Part shown: positions 46,700-55,577 of the stretch, one piece after another | How positions within the stretch are numbered: the first letter of the stretch is position 1 | Layout of the letters: every line of letters begins with the position of its first letter | Source of the DNA: Ascidiaceihabitans sp. | GTDB taxonomy: Bacteria > Pseudomonadota > Alphaproteobacteria > Rhodobacterales > Rhodobacteraceae | Assembly: GCA_028825475.1 (NCBI GenBank) | Contig: JAPKAB010000017.1 | Span: 1-57,418 of the forward strand | Reading direction: 5' to 3' | Length of the DNA stretch: 57,418 nucleotides | Made by a program: the position numbers and the translations under genes | The notes under the pieces: generated by a model | What the model saw: only the letters and a program-made list of their open reading frames with translations | Databases searched by the model: none | What the model was told of the DNA's origin: nothing

Positions 46700-47488
46700 T
46701 TACTTAAAGACAGCTGGACGTTTTTGTAACGTCGCTGCAACCACTTCCATTTGTTCAGGTGTTCCCACCAACGCTGCTTGTTCTTGGCTTTCTGCCAACA
46801 GGATTTCTGTGTCTGATGCGGTCTCACTTAAGGTCATCAACCGCTTTGCCGCACGAATGGCTGATGGGCTCCGCCCTGCAATCTCTGTCGCCAAAGCAAA
46901 CGCCGCAGCCAATGGATCATCCGCCAATTCAGTGACCAATCCCCAAGCCAACGCTTGATCTGCCAAAACAGGCGTTGCGGTGTAGGTTAGTTTGCGCATC
47001 ACATCAGGTGCCACCAATTTCGGCAGTAGCACCATACCACCCATGTCAGGCACGATGCCCCACTTCAGCTCCATCACCGCAATTTTGGTGTCTGGTCCAG
47101 CAATGCGAATATCAGCCCCCAGCGCCAATTGGCACCCTGCCCCAAACACAGGACCGTGCAGCGCCGCGATCACTGGGATAGGAAGGCGCGACCATATCAT
47201 AGCGACCTCTTGCCACTGATTTGTGGTTCCATTTCCGTGGGTGCGTGGCATCAACTGCCCTGCCGGATCGACACCGATCATCTGTCCAAGGCTGCCAATA
47301 TCGATGCCCGCGCAAAACGCACGTCCCTCGCCAGACAGCACAACAACACGTGCATCAGATGCCGCAATCTCATCACCTGCCGCAATGATCGCAGTAATCA
47401 TTTCCTGATCCACAGCATTCATTTTGTCGCTGCGGGTCAGGCGCACATGCGCGATGTGATTTTCATAGGTGACGGATATGCGGCTCAT
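46700..47488 (-). CDS. Enoyl-CoA hydratase/isomerase (crotonase) family protein
   Basis: A crotonase-fold CoA enzyme of 262 aa. The oxyanion-hole glycines (CAGIDIGSL and GPVFGAGCQLALGADIRIA) and the region LKWGIVPDMGG are visible. The typical second catalytic Glu (ExxxGxxPD, here ELKWGIVPDMGG) is present, so a hydratase or isomerase is likely. Start ATG 47488 has GGAGAGAC upstream; the frame is open to 47536 but that part lacks support. Substrate unknown. It converges with valS. Confidence 0.85.
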   Translation of the reverse strand: MSRISVTYENHIAHVRLTRSDKMNAVDQEMITAIIAAGDEIAASDARVVVLSGEGRAFCAGIDIGSLGQMIGVDPAGQLMPRTHGNGTTNQWQEVAMIWSRLPIPVIAALHGPVFGAGCQLALGADIRIAGPDTKIAVMELKWGIVPDMGGMVLLPKLVAPDVMRKLTYTATPVLADQALAWGLVTELADDPLAAAFALATEIAGRSPSAIRAAKRLMTLSETASDTEILLAESQEQAALVGTPEQMEVVAATLQKRPAVFK

Positions 47489-47550
47489 GATGTCTCTCCA
47501 AATGCTTGGGAACACAACAGACGATTGGCGCACCAAATACCAGCAGGACG

Positions 47551-47727
47551 TTAGGGAACGAAGCGTTCAACCGCACGCATCATGCCAAGGCCTTTGTCAT
47601 AAACCAGTTTGGTGATCCAACGTCCCTGCGCAGCTTTTGCCACAATACCAACACCAGCAGGCACAAAGCGCATCGCGCCTGTCGCCATTGTTGCTGCCAT
47701 AAAACCACGGCGTGTCATCTTAGCCAT
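47551..47727 (-). CDS. 58-residue Tat-motif microprotein
   Basis: A small gene with ATG at 47727 and stop at 47551-47553, preceded by GGAGG with ideal spacing (TGGAGGTTTCGAA). The product starts MAKMTRRGFMAAT, a twin-arginine-like signal with an Ala/Met-rich hydrophobic stretch, then VGIVAKAAQGRWITKL and ends GMMRAVERFVP. I recall no named family. It lies upstream of the crotonase gene on the same strand (62 bp before its start) and divergent from the HisC-type gene. The strong ribosome-binding site and the motif support a real gene; the role is unknown. Confidence 0.68.
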   Translation of the reverse strand: MAKMTRRGFMAATMATGAMRFVPAGVGIVAKAAQGRWITKLVYDKGLGMMRAVERFVP

Positions 47728-47823
47728 TTCGAAACCTCCAGTTGCGAACGATTCTCAAGTAAGCACGTGTTGCACCGTTTTCAAGGGTTGCCCGCCCACA
47801 GCGCCATAGGCTACGCATTTGAA

Positions 47824-48924
47824 ATGACAGATTTTCGCTTTACCGCTCTCGCCCAATCATTGCCATCAACCGTGCCATTTGTGGGCCCAGAAACCCAAGA
47901 ACGGGCACAAGGGCGTGCCTTTGGTGCGCGCCTTGGTGCGAATGAAAATGTGTTCGGCCCATCCCCAAAGGCAGTTCAGGCCATGGCCGAAACCGCCCAA
48001 TGGATGTACGGCGATCCAGAAAGCTATGACTTGCGTCATGCTCTTGCCAAACACCACGATTGTTCGGCTGATCATATCGTTGTTGGCGAAGGAATTGATG
48101 GCTTATTGGGCTACTTGGTCCGCCTGTTTGTTGCAGATGGCGATGCGGTCGTCACTTCAGACGGTGCCTATCCAACGTTCAATTATCACGTGGCGGGCTT
48201 TGGCGGTACTTTGCACAAAGTTCCCTACATCGATGACCATGAAGATCCCACCACACTGTTTAGCAAAGCAGCCGAAACCGGTGCTAAATTGGCTTACCTT
48301 GCCAACCCCGACAATCCAATGGGGACATGGCACGAGGGGGAAACGTTAACTGCAGCCCTGGATGCTTTGCCTGCCGACTGCCTGTTGGTTCTGGACGAGG
48401 CATATGTTGAGACAGCCCCCGAAGGCACCGCAGCACAAGTAAATCCAGATGACCCGCGCGTGATCCGCATGCGCACATTTTCAAAGGCTTATGGGATGGC
48501 GGGGGCGCGCGTCGGTTATGCAATCGGGCACCCAGAGCTCATTGCCGCATTTAACAAGGTCCGCAATCATTTCGGCATGAACCGCGCCGCCCAAGCAGGT
48601 GCGCTAGCAGCATTACAAGATCAAGCATATCTATCTGAAACCGTTGCACGCATCAGCGACGCACGTGATCAGATCACGAAAATTGCGCGCGCGAATGGAC
48701 TTACTGCGATCCCGTCAGCAACAAACTTTGTGACAATAGACTGCGGCCAAGACGCTGCATTTGCACAAAGGGTTCTGGCTGCATTGATCAAAGAAGGGTT
48801 GTTCGTTCGCATGCCCTTTGTCGCGCCACAAAACCGGTGCATCCGCATAAGCTGCGGAACATCAGACGACTTGGCCCTGTTAGGTGCTGCACTTCCCAAA
48901 GCGCTAAAAGACGCAGCAAAATAA
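47824..48924 (+). CDS. hisC: Histidinol-phosphate aminotransferase-type PLP enzyme
   Basis: A fold-type I aminotransferase of 366 aa. The PLP lysine is Lys221 in TFSKAYGMAGARVGY, with the LDEAYVE acid and GANENVFGPSP start typical of HisC. HisC enzymes also accept phenylalanine and tyrosine intermediates; other paralogues share this sequence type, and no other his gene is nearby. The ATG at 47824 begins MTDFRFTAL; upstream in-frame sequence lacks family support. It converges with the class V aminotransferase (3-bp gap). Confidence 0.82.
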   Translation: MTDFRFTALAQSLPSTVPFVGPETQERAQGRAFGARLGANENVFGPSPKAVQAMAETAQWMYGDPESYDLRHALAKHHDCSADHIVVGEGIDGLLGYLVRLFVADGDAVVTSDGAYPTFNYHVAGFGGTLHKVPYIDDHEDPTTLFSKAAETGAKLAYLANPDNPMGTWHEGETLTAALDALPADCLLVLDEAYVETAPEGTAAQVNPDDPRVIRMRTFSKAYGMAGARVGYAIGHPELIAAFNKVRNHFGMNRAAQAGALAALQDQAYLSETVARISDARDQITKIARANGLTAIPSATNFVTIDCGQDAAFAQRVLAALIKEGLFVRMPFVAPQNRCIRISCGTSDDLALLGAALPKALKDAAK

Positions 48925-48927
48925 GGT

Positions 48928-50136
48928 CTATCCTTTGGCGATCACGGCTGCTGCAGCTTCAAGCGCACCAGTACCGTGTTCGATATTCAGCGCAGTCAAA
49001 CCTGTCTCCACTCCGCCCAAAAGGCCCATAATCATCTGACCATTTACATGGCCCATGTGACCAAAGCGGAAAAAACCATCAGAGCTGCGTTCGCCTTCTT
49101 CCCCCATGCCAAGGCCAATTCCCAAGGTTAGACCGATGTTGGCCTCAACCCATTCGCGCAACCTTGTTCCATCCAGGGAAGCGAGACTTAGAGATGTCAC
49201 TGCATTGCTGCGATCCTTAACTTCAGCCACGTTCATTTGAAGCGCACCCACCTGCCCCCAAGCATCACAAGCCGCCCAAATCGCACGCGCCAAAACCGCA
49301 TGACGCGCCCAGACTTTTTCCATGCTCTCGTCGTGGATAATATCCAATGCGGCCCGCAACCCAAACAAATGGTGCGTAGGCGCGGTCCCATTGAAATACT
49401 GCCACAATTGTTCAGGAGCACCGCGCGGAACCCAGTCCCAATAGCGGCTGACACGTGGCATCGCATCGCGCACAGCCTCTGCCTTTTCGTTGAAGAATAC
49501 GAATGAAACGCCCGCTGGGACCATCAAACCTTTTTGACAGGCCGCGACCATAACATCGACGCCCCATTCATCCATTTCAAATTGATCACAGCCTAATGAG
49601 GCGATGCAATCAGCCATCAACAACGCGGGATGCCCTGCATCATCAATCGCGCGGCGCAGCGCAGCAAAATCATTGCGGATTGAACTGGATGTATCCACAT
49701 GAACGGCTAAAACGGCTTTAATCTGATGGTCTGTGTCTTCTTTTAGCGCCTGTGTGATCCGCGCCAAATCCATCGGACTTTGCTTGCCGAAATCAAGCAC
49801 ATCAACCTCAACACCCAAACCACGCGCCATATCCGCCCAGCCATGCCCAAATAGGCCTGTAATCGGAGCCAAAACACGATCACCTTCAGACAATACATTG
49901 GAAAGGGAGGCCTCCCACGCCGCATGGCCATTGCCAATATAAATCGCGCATTTGCCGTTTGTGCGTGCAACCCGCTTCAAATCAGGGATCAGGGTCGCTG
50001 TCATTTCCAACAACTCGCCATCATAAATATTGGGGGATGGGCGATGCATCGCTTGCAAAACAGCGTCCGGTATAACCGATGGACCAGGAATTGCGAGGTA
50101 TCCGCGCCCGTTTGCGGCAATGGGATGCTGTGTCAT
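48928..50136 (-). CDS. Class V aminotransferase (alanine/serine-glyoxylate type)
   Basis: A 402-aa fold-type I PLP enzyme of the serine or alanine-glyoxylate aminotransferase group. The PLP lysine is Lys202 in ACQKGLMVPAG, with the IPGPSVIPDAVLQAM start, the GHGWADMARGLG stretch and the ADCIASLGCDQFEMD acid. The methylotrophic serine-cycle SgaA is one possible role, but the sequence does not settle the amino donor. AAGGGTCCCTTCATG fits the start. It is divergent from the ABC exporter. Confidence 0.85.
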   Translation of the reverse strand: MTQHPIAANGRGYLAIPGPSVIPDAVLQAMHRPSPNIYDGELLEMTATLIPDLKRVARTNGKCAIYIGNGHAAWEASLSNVLSEGDRVLAPITGLFGHGWADMARGLGVEVDVLDFGKQSPMDLARITQALKEDTDHQIKAVLAVHVDTSSSIRNDFAALRRAIDDAGHPALLMADCIASLGCDQFEMDEWGVDVMVAACQKGLMVPAGVSFVFFNEKAEAVRDAMPRVSRYWDWVPRGAPEQLWQYFNGTAPTHHLFGLRAALDIIHDESMEKVWARHAVLARAIWAACDAWGQVGALQMNVAEVKDRSNAVTSLSLASLDGTRLREWVEANIGLTLGIGLGMGEEGERSSDGFFRFGHMGHVNGQMIMGLLGGVETGLTALNIEHGTGALEAAAAVIAKG

Positions 50137-50277
50137 GAAGGGACCCTTTTTGCTTGCGTCTTAAGGGCAACCTAAGCGGCTTTACGGTGGCGTCAATTGC
50201 GCATTCGCTTGCTGCAGCACTTGCTTCGCTCTAAACACCCATTTAACCGATTGATAAAAACGATACAGGCGCACCCC

Positions 50278-52161
50278 GTGACCGCATCAAATACTCCCAT
50301 CCAAGATCAGACAGAAAACCAACCATCCGGGCAATTGATTGCGTGGCTGTGGCGCGGATACCTGAAAAAACACATTCCAATGATGGGCTTGGCCGTCTTC
50401 TTCATGTTCCTTGAGGGATCAACGCTCGGCGCGCTTAGTTACATGATGCAACCGATGTTTGACGATGCATTTGTGGCAGGCAACAGCACCACGCTGTACT
50501 GGGTTGGCGCGATGTTGATAACGATCTTTGTCGTCCGTGCAATTTCCTCTATCTCTCAAAAATTGCTTTTGACCACAATCGCACAGCGCACTGCAGCTGC
50601 GTTGCGCATTGATTTGTTAGCGCAAATGATGAAGCAAGATGGAGCATTCCATCAATCACATCCACCCGGCTTCTTGATCCAACGAGTTCAGGCAGATGTT
50701 AACGCCGTTGGTGACGTCTGGCGCGCAATCATCACGGGTGCAGGGCGCGACTTGATCGGCTTGTTTATTTTGCTTGGAATCGCGATCAGCGTTGATCCAG
50801 TATGGGCACTGTTGGCCTGTGTGGGCATCCCTGCCCTCGTTCTTCCCGCTGCCATGGCACAACGCTATGTGCGCCGCCAAGCCGGCATTGCCCGCGATTT
50901 GGGCGCACACCTCAGCACACGCTTGGACGAAGTGTTCCACGGCATCGTTCAAATCAAATTGAACGCCTTAGAACAGTACCAATCCCGCCAATACAAGACG
51001 CTGACAAAGCAGTTTGTGCGCACTGAAATTAAATCAGCCTTTGGTGCCTCAGCGATTCCTGCGATGGTCGATATCATGTCAGGCATCGGGTTCATGTCCG
51101 TGATCCTTTACGGCGGCTCAGAAATCATCGCCGGTGAAAAATCGATCGGCCAGTTCATGACCTTTTTCACCGCCATGGGCTTTGCCTTTGAACCCCTGCG
51201 CCGTTTGGGCGGAGTGAGTGGACTGTGGCAAGTCGCAGCTGCTGCAATTGAACGGGTTAAAGAATTGTTGGAGGCACCAATCACGCTGACAACAACGGAG
51301 AACCCAGTCGCAATTCCAGACGGCACACCAAAAGTTACATTGAAAAATGTTACTTTGGCTTACGGCCACAATACAGTGCTACATGACCTATCGTTGGTCG
51401 CAGAGCCTGGCAAAACGACAGCTCTTGTCGGCGCTTCAGGTGCTGGCAAATCTACGATCTTTAATCTGCTGACCCGTCTTGTGGACCCACAGACGGGGGC
51501 CATCGAGATCAGCGGCGTCCCCACGCCTGATATAGCTCTGAACGATTTGCGCGGTCTTTTCTCTGTCGTGACACAGGAAGCGTTGCTGTTTGACGAAACC
51601 CTGCGCGAAAACATCCTGCTGGGTCGTACGGACGTAACCGACGAACAACTTAAAGGCGTTCTAGATGCAGCGCACGTATCTGACTTCCTTGAAAACCTTC
51701 CCGAAGGCTTGGAGACCAAAGTTGGGCCGCGTGGTTCCGCCCTTTCAGGTGGCCAGCGCCAGCGCGTAGTCATCGCACGTGCCCTACTGCGAGACACGCC
51801 AATCCTATTGCTGGACGAGGCAACATCAGCACTGGATGCCCAATCTGAAAACGTGGTCCAAGAGGCATTGGACAAACTGTCTGCTGGTCGTACCACGATC
51901 GTGATTGCGCACCGTCTGTCGACCATTCGTGGTGCCGACAAAATCGTCGTCATGGATCGCGGTCGCGTCATGGATCAGGGCACGCATGATGAATTGCTGA
52001 AACGCGGCGGCATCTATGCCGACTTGTATCGCCTGCAATTCCGTGACGGAAAACAGGTCAGCGATGTGCCCAAGCAGTCAAAGTTTGGTCGTTCAACTGA
52101 TGCTGTTCCTGTTGCCCGCCAAGGCATCTTGGAGCGGATGAAATTTAAGTTCTTCGGCTAA
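50278..52161 (+). CDS. ABC exporter, fused permease and ATPase (MsbA-like)
   Basis: A half-transporter with six membrane helices (about residues 30-310 of the chosen product) and an ATPase domain with Walker A GASGAGKS, signature LSGGQRQR, and Walker B ILLLDEATSALD. MsbA-type proteins flip lipid A or other amphipathic substrates from the inner leaflet. Start is uncertain: GTG at 50278 (627 aa) was selected because AGGCG lies about 8 bp before it; a TTG at 50197 would add 27 residues. The stop codon overlaps that of the converging glycosyltransferase gene. Confidence 0.86.
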   Translation: MTASNTPIQDQTENQPSGQLIAWLWRGYLKKHIPMMGLAVFFMFLEGSTLGALSYMMQPMFDDAFVAGNSTTLYWVGAMLITIFVVRAISSISQKLLLTTIAQRTAAALRIDLLAQMMKQDGAFHQSHPPGFLIQRVQADVNAVGDVWRAIITGAGRDLIGLFILLGIAISVDPVWALLACVGIPALVLPAAMAQRYVRRQAGIARDLGAHLSTRLDEVFHGIVQIKLNALEQYQSRQYKTLTKQFVRTEIKSAFGASAIPAMVDIMSGIGFMSVILYGGSEIIAGEKSIGQFMTFFTAMGFAFEPLRRLGGVSGLWQVAAAAIERVKELLEAPITLTTTENPVAIPDGTPKVTLKNVTLAYGHNTVLHDLSLVAEPGKTTALVGASGAGKSTIFNLLTRLVDPQTGAIEISGVPTPDIALNDLRGLFSVVTQEALLFDETLRENILLGRTDVTDEQLKGVLDAAHVSDFLENLPEGLETKVGPRGSALSGGQRQRVVIARALLRDTPILLLDEATSALDAQSENVVQEALDKLSAGRTTIVIAHRLSTIRGADKIVVMDRGRVMDQGTHDELLKRGGIYADLYRLQFRDGKQVSDVPKQSKFGRSTDAVPVARQGILERMKFKFFG

Positions 52162-52832
52162 CGACGATAGCGCTCAGCTAAGGCTTCAGGATCAGCACCT
52201 GCAAAATACTGCAGCAATGTGATTAGGTTACGGCCACCGCGTTTAAGCCAACCTTGTTTCTGGTACTTTACCGCGCTTGTTATTGCGGTGGCATCGATAC
52301 GGCGCAACCTACCTTTCAGGGCTCGCGCCAACGCGACATCCTCCATCAGGGGGATGTCACGGTAACCGCCAACAACATCATATAGTGTGCACGATACAAG
52401 CAACCCTTGATCACCGTATGGAAGCCCCAAGCGGCTGCGCAAATTAGCCCAGAACGCAACAAGCTTCCCTTTAACGCCACCACCATCAAACTGTAGGCTG
52501 AACCAACCAGCATCGCCTGTTTGTAGGTGCTGGGCCGCGGCATTACCCCAACCTTCACTCAAAACAGTGTCCGCATGTAATACCAGCAACCATTCGCCTT
52601 TGGCCGCGTCGCATCCCCGCTGTAGTTGCCCACCACGCGAAGGTGCTCCGCTCACCACTTCGGCTCCCCAATCTTTGGCAATCTCAAGGGTCTGATCCGT
52701 TGATCCCGCGTCAGACACAATCACCTCACGGATCAATCCAGTGTCCAAGGCCTCCATCAAACAAGACAGGGTATGATGCAGCCCAATGCCCGCATTCAGT
52801 GTTGGCACTATAACAGAAATCGGTGCACGCAT
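52158..52832 (-). CDS. Family 2 glycosyltransferase, TIGR04283-like
   Basis: A 224-aa GT-A glycosyltransferase. ISVIVPTLNAG at the start, the VSDAGSTDQT motif and the LHADTVLSEGW metal-binding segment are present, as is the PYGDQGLLVS sequence with the catalytic region. I recall this as the TIGR04283 family, often near selenium or arsenosugar genes; none are nearby here. It is divergent from ygfZ across 67 bp and its stop overlaps that of the ABC exporter. Confidence 0.82.
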   Translation of the reverse strand: MRAPISVIVPTLNAGIGLHHTLSCLMEALDTGLIREVIVSDAGSTDQTLEIAKDWGAEVVSGAPSRGGQLQRGCDAAKGEWLLVLHADTVLSEGWGNAAAQHLQTGDAGWFSLQFDGGGVKGKLVAFWANLRSRLGLPYGDQGLLVSCTLYDVVGGYRDIPLMEDVALARALKGRLRRIDATAITSAVKYQKQGWLKRGGRNLITLLQYFAGADPEALAERYRR

Positions 52833-52899
52833 GTCTCAGCCCTTTTGAAGTCACAACAAGGTGCTATATGACACTAAGAACCTCAAGAGGAAGCAACGA

Positions 52900-53655
52900 A
52901 TGACCCCCACTGCACCTACACGCCGCATTTTACGCCTAAGCGGAAAAGACACGCGCGATTTCTTGCAAGGGTTGGTCACAAATGATGTTGGCAAAGTGGA
53001 CAATGGTTTGGTCTATGCCGCCATTCTAACGCCTCAGGGCAAATATCTGGCCGACTTCTTTCTGCTGGCTGATGGCGACGATATCCTGATGGACACCGAC
53101 GCGACCCAAACAGATGCATTGGTGCAGCGATTGACGATGTACAAACTACGCGCCGATGTTCAAATTTCCCAAACAGACCTGCACGTGCACCGTGGTCTAT
53201 CTGACCTTCCTAAGGACGGCTACATCGACCCACGCACGTCTGATCTGGGATGGCGCGCCTATCGAAGTGATGAGGCAGCCGACACAGATTTCGACTGGAG
53301 CGCCCTTCAGGTCCAACATACCGTTCCGGCCAGTGGGATGGACCTCACACCTGATACATTCATCCTTGAAGCAGGTTTTGAGCGTCTCAACGGCGTTGAT
53401 TTTCGCAAAGGCTGTTATGTAGGCCAAGAAGTGACCGCGCGGATGAAACACAAAACTGAACTGCGCAAAGGTTTGGCGCAGGTCAAAATAACGGGCGCTG
53501 CTGAAAATGGCACGCCCATTAGCGCGAATGACAAGGCTGCAGGCACATTACTAAGCCGCGCAGGCGATGTCGCCATTGCCTACCTGCGCTTTGATCGCGC
53601 AACAGGGCCAATGCAGGCTGGTGACGCTACAGTCACGTGGGACGGTCAAAAGTAG
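52900..53655 (+). CDS. ygfZ: Folate-binding protein YgfZ
   Basis: A tetrahydrofolate-dependent protein that helps maintain iron-sulfur enzymes, including radical SAM proteins such as MiaB. The hallmark KGCYVGQE motif is intact at residues 170-177 with the essential Cys172. Length is 251 aa. The ATG at 52900 has AGAGGAAG before it; 13 in-frame upstream codons have no family support. It converges with efp across a shared terminator. Confidence 0.92.
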   Translation: MTPTAPTRRILRLSGKDTRDFLQGLVTNDVGKVDNGLVYAAILTPQGKYLADFFLLADGDDILMDTDATQTDALVQRLTMYKLRADVQISQTDLHVHRGLSDLPKDGYIDPRTSDLGWRAYRSDEAADTDFDWSALQVQHTVPASGMDLTPDTFILEAGFERLNGVDFRKGCYVGQEVTARMKHKTELRKGLAQVKITGAAENGTPISANDKAAGTLLSRAGDVAIAYLRFDRATGPMQAGDATVTWDGQK

Positions 53656-53678
53656 ACCATCTTCCCTCCCCCAAACGA

Positions 53679-53709
53679 AAAAGACCCTCCTGAAAAAGAA
53701 GGGTCTTTT
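53679..53709. terminator. Bidirectional terminator between ygfZ and efp
   Basis: AAAGACCCT (53680-53688) and AGGGTCTTT (53700-53708) form a 9-bp stem, with A/T-rich sides that give T runs on both strands. Confidence 0.85.
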
Positions 53710-53736
53710 GAATTTCAAGGATAACGATCAGGCCAA

Positions 53737-54300
53737 TTAGGCGCGCTCGGAATATTCCATCGTGTCTGTGTTCACGACGATGTCTTCGTCTGGGCCAACA
53801 AACGGTGGCACCATAACTTTTACGCCATTTTCAAGAATAGCTGGTTTGAACGAATTCGCGGCTGTCTGACCTTTAACAACTGGCTCCGTTTCCGCGATTT
53901 TGCAGATTACCTTTTGCGGCAAACGTGCGTTCAAAGCTTCGGTATCGTGGAACTCAACAACGATGGTCATACCATCTTGCAGGAACGGACGGGTCTCACC
54001 CAGCAATTCCGCTGGCAATTGAACCTGTTCGTAGGTTTCCATGTCCATCACAGTCAAAAGACCATCGTCCTCAAACAAGAACTGTTGGTCCTTTTGCTCA
54101 AGGCGCACCTTTTCTACTTTGTCGGCGCTGCGAAAGCGCTCGTTCAACTTCGAACCGTTGCGAAGATTGCGCAGTTCGACCTGTGCAAATGCGCCACCTT
54201 TTCCGGGTTTTACGTGGTCCACTTTGACCGCAGCCCAAAGGCTGTCGTTGTGTTCCAGTACATTTCCTGGGCGAATTTCGTTTCCGTTAATTTTAGGCAT
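53737..54300 (-). CDS. efp: Elongation factor P
   Basis: Helps ribosomes through polyproline stretches. The 187-aa protein has the three-domain pattern; the modified-loop region reads [11 protein letters not shown] and the lysine at its tip is the usual site for beta-lysylation in EpmA/EpmB species. Those genes are not in the window. The usual start (MPKINGNEI) is at 54300; a frame extending five codons upstream is less likely, and the binding site is weak. Divergent from the DUF6280-type gene across 220 bp that hold a TATGCA repeat. Confidence 0.97.
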   Translation of the reverse strand: MPKINGNEIRPGNVLEHNDSLWAAVKVDHVKPGKGGAFAQVELRNLRNGSKLNERFRSADKVEKVRLEQKDQQFLFEDDGLLTVMDMETYEQVQLPAELLGETRPFLQDGMTIVVEFHDTEALNARLPQKVICKIAETEPVVKGQTAANSFKPAILENGVKVMVPPFVGPDEDIVVNTDTMEYSERA

Positions 54301-54405
54301 ATGTGTCAAAACCACGTCAAAAGGTTGATGGAAAGTTGTTCGTTCCTATATCTAGTTGGCTGGTCCACTGCAAGACAACGATATGTCGGAGGGCTCAGCA
54401 AGAGG

Positions 54406-54435
54406 TATGCACAATTTGCATAGAAGCTATGCAAA
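54406..54435. promoter_or_regulatory. Three alternating TATGCA half-sites at 11-bp spacing
   Basis: TATGCA (54406-54411), TGCATA (54417-54422) and TATGCA (54428-54433) have centres exactly 11 bp apart. The second and third form a 9-bp-arm inverted repeat, TTTGCATAG-AAG-CTATGCAAA (54415-54435), and the first and second another. One helical turn between sites fits a cooperative DNA-binding protein. It lies 86-115 bp before the DUF6280-type start and 106-135 before efp. Confidence 0.55.
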
Positions 54436-54520
54436 ATCAGCCTATCCGAATCGAGTCAATTAGGTCATAAGAGGCCTCACGCCAAGAAGACAAGAGCAAG
54501 AATAATTGAAAGGACGACGG

Positions 54521-54841
54521 ATGAAAGACTTCGTTGACGGCACTGCCTTTAATAACGAACAAGGTAATCGTGCACGCAAACTATTCGCAGCTGTCGTACT
54601 GGCTGCACTGGACGACGCAATTGCTGACGACAAGAAGTATGGCAATGGTCCAGAACAAATCGCTCGTTGGGCACGCTCTCGCGATGGTCGCGAAGTGCTT
54701 AGCTGCGCAGGTATTGACCCTAACGAACGGGTTGTAACTGGTCTTATGGACTTTGTTGGCAAAGGTGTACGGACTTCCGTAGCCCTGTCACGCGAAGAAA
54801 GCGAACGTCGCAACGCAGCCCAACAGGCTGAAGCGGCATAA
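54521..54841 (+). CDS. DUF6280-type protein
   Basis: A 106-aa cytoplasmic protein, strongly helical and charged, with MKDFVDGTAFN at the start, RARKLFAAVVLAALDDAIADDKKYG and WARSRDGREVLSCAGIDPNERV in the middle, and an Arg/Glu-rich tail. I recall this as the DUF6280 family of Rhodobacterales, without a known function. AAAGGACGACGG precedes the ATG at 54521. A terminator follows. The upstream repeat region suggests specific control. Confidence 0.75.
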   Translation: MKDFVDGTAFNNEQGNRARKLFAAVVLAALDDAIADDKKYGNGPEQIARWARSRDGREVLSCAGIDPNERVVTGLMDFVGKGVRTSVALSREESERRNAAQQAEAA

Positions 54842-54872
54842 TAATTTGATCTAACTGCCATGATCGATTTTG

Positions 54873-54903
54873 AAAAACGCGCCCTCTGTTCGGGCGCGTT
54901 TTT
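54873..54903 (+). terminator. Terminator after the DUF6280-type gene
   Basis: AAACGCGCCC and GGGCGCGTTT form a 10-bp stem around a 6-base loop, followed by T on the plus strand; flanking A gives a possible opposite-strand use for the gene on the minus strand. Confidence 0.85.
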
Positions 54904-54933
54904 CATTTGCAGGACGTGAATTTTGTCGATTGT

Positions 54934-55509
54934 TTATTGCTGGAAGATGAACAACCACTGACGCACGATCCACAATTCTGCCAGTACCATCGGAATGCAC
55001 AAACCAATCACCCACCAAGGTGCTTTGCGCAGCCACAACACCACAAATGCAATAAGGGCCAGAACCCCCTCAATTGGGGCAACCCACCGTGCCCCATGGT
55101 CTATGTCCCAGTAACTCAAGGGGCTTTCGAACACCCACCACGAAGCCGGCCAAAAATGGGCACGTCCATCATCGTGATGCAGTGGAAAATCCAACGCCAA
55201 ATGCAGAAGCGCGGCACCCGCAAGTGCAATAGCCCATTGGCTGCGCCTCCAAATAGCCAGCGCAAAAATTCCTAGCCAAATAAGGAACGAGTTGTCGATC
55301 GCGAAAACCATCTGCCAGGCATCTGAAAAATACAGTTCACCAAACACAGTCTCGGGCGGGATTTTCAACAGAATCAGCGACACACCCGCCATCAGATACA
55401 ACGACAAATCAGGCAAAATCGCCCCGATCACAGCAGCCCCTAGAATGCGCGAGGTCGCAGGCCGTCCAAAAACAGCTGCGCCGATCAATAAATGAGCTGG
55501 TGTATTCAT
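54934..55509 (-). CDS. Multipass membrane protein, YdjM-like metal-dependent hydrolase family
   Basis: A 191-aa protein with about five membrane helices and conserved polar residues inside or near them: NTPAHLLIG at the start, AILPDLS, HLALDFPLHHDDGRAHFWP, and SYWDIDHGARW. These His and Asp positions resemble the YdjM-type membrane-bound hydrolases. Homologues are often mislabelled as cobalamin biosynthesis protein, which the sequence does not support. No catalytic role is proven. It precedes a terminator and follows the PopZ-like gene. Confidence 0.65.
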   Translation of the reverse strand: MNTPAHLLIGAAVFGRPATSRILGAAVIGAILPDLSLYLMAGVSLILLKIPPETVFGELYFSDAWQMVFAIDNSFLIWLGIFALAIWRRSQWAIALAGAALLHLALDFPLHHDDGRAHFWPASWWVFESPLSYWDIDHGARWVAPIEGVLALIAFVVLWLRKAPWWVIGLCIPMVLAELWIVRQWLFIFQQ

Positions 55510-55577
55510 GACTTCCTCCGATAGATTGCCAAGCTTAGGCAGTCAAAATCGGCAAAGTCCATCTGATTTTCAGTAGG

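Noticed and set aside
54934-55509. Cobalamin biosynthesis protein
   Set aside because: Nothing in the sequence supports this common label; the protein is a multipass membrane protein with YdjM-like His and Asp positions.
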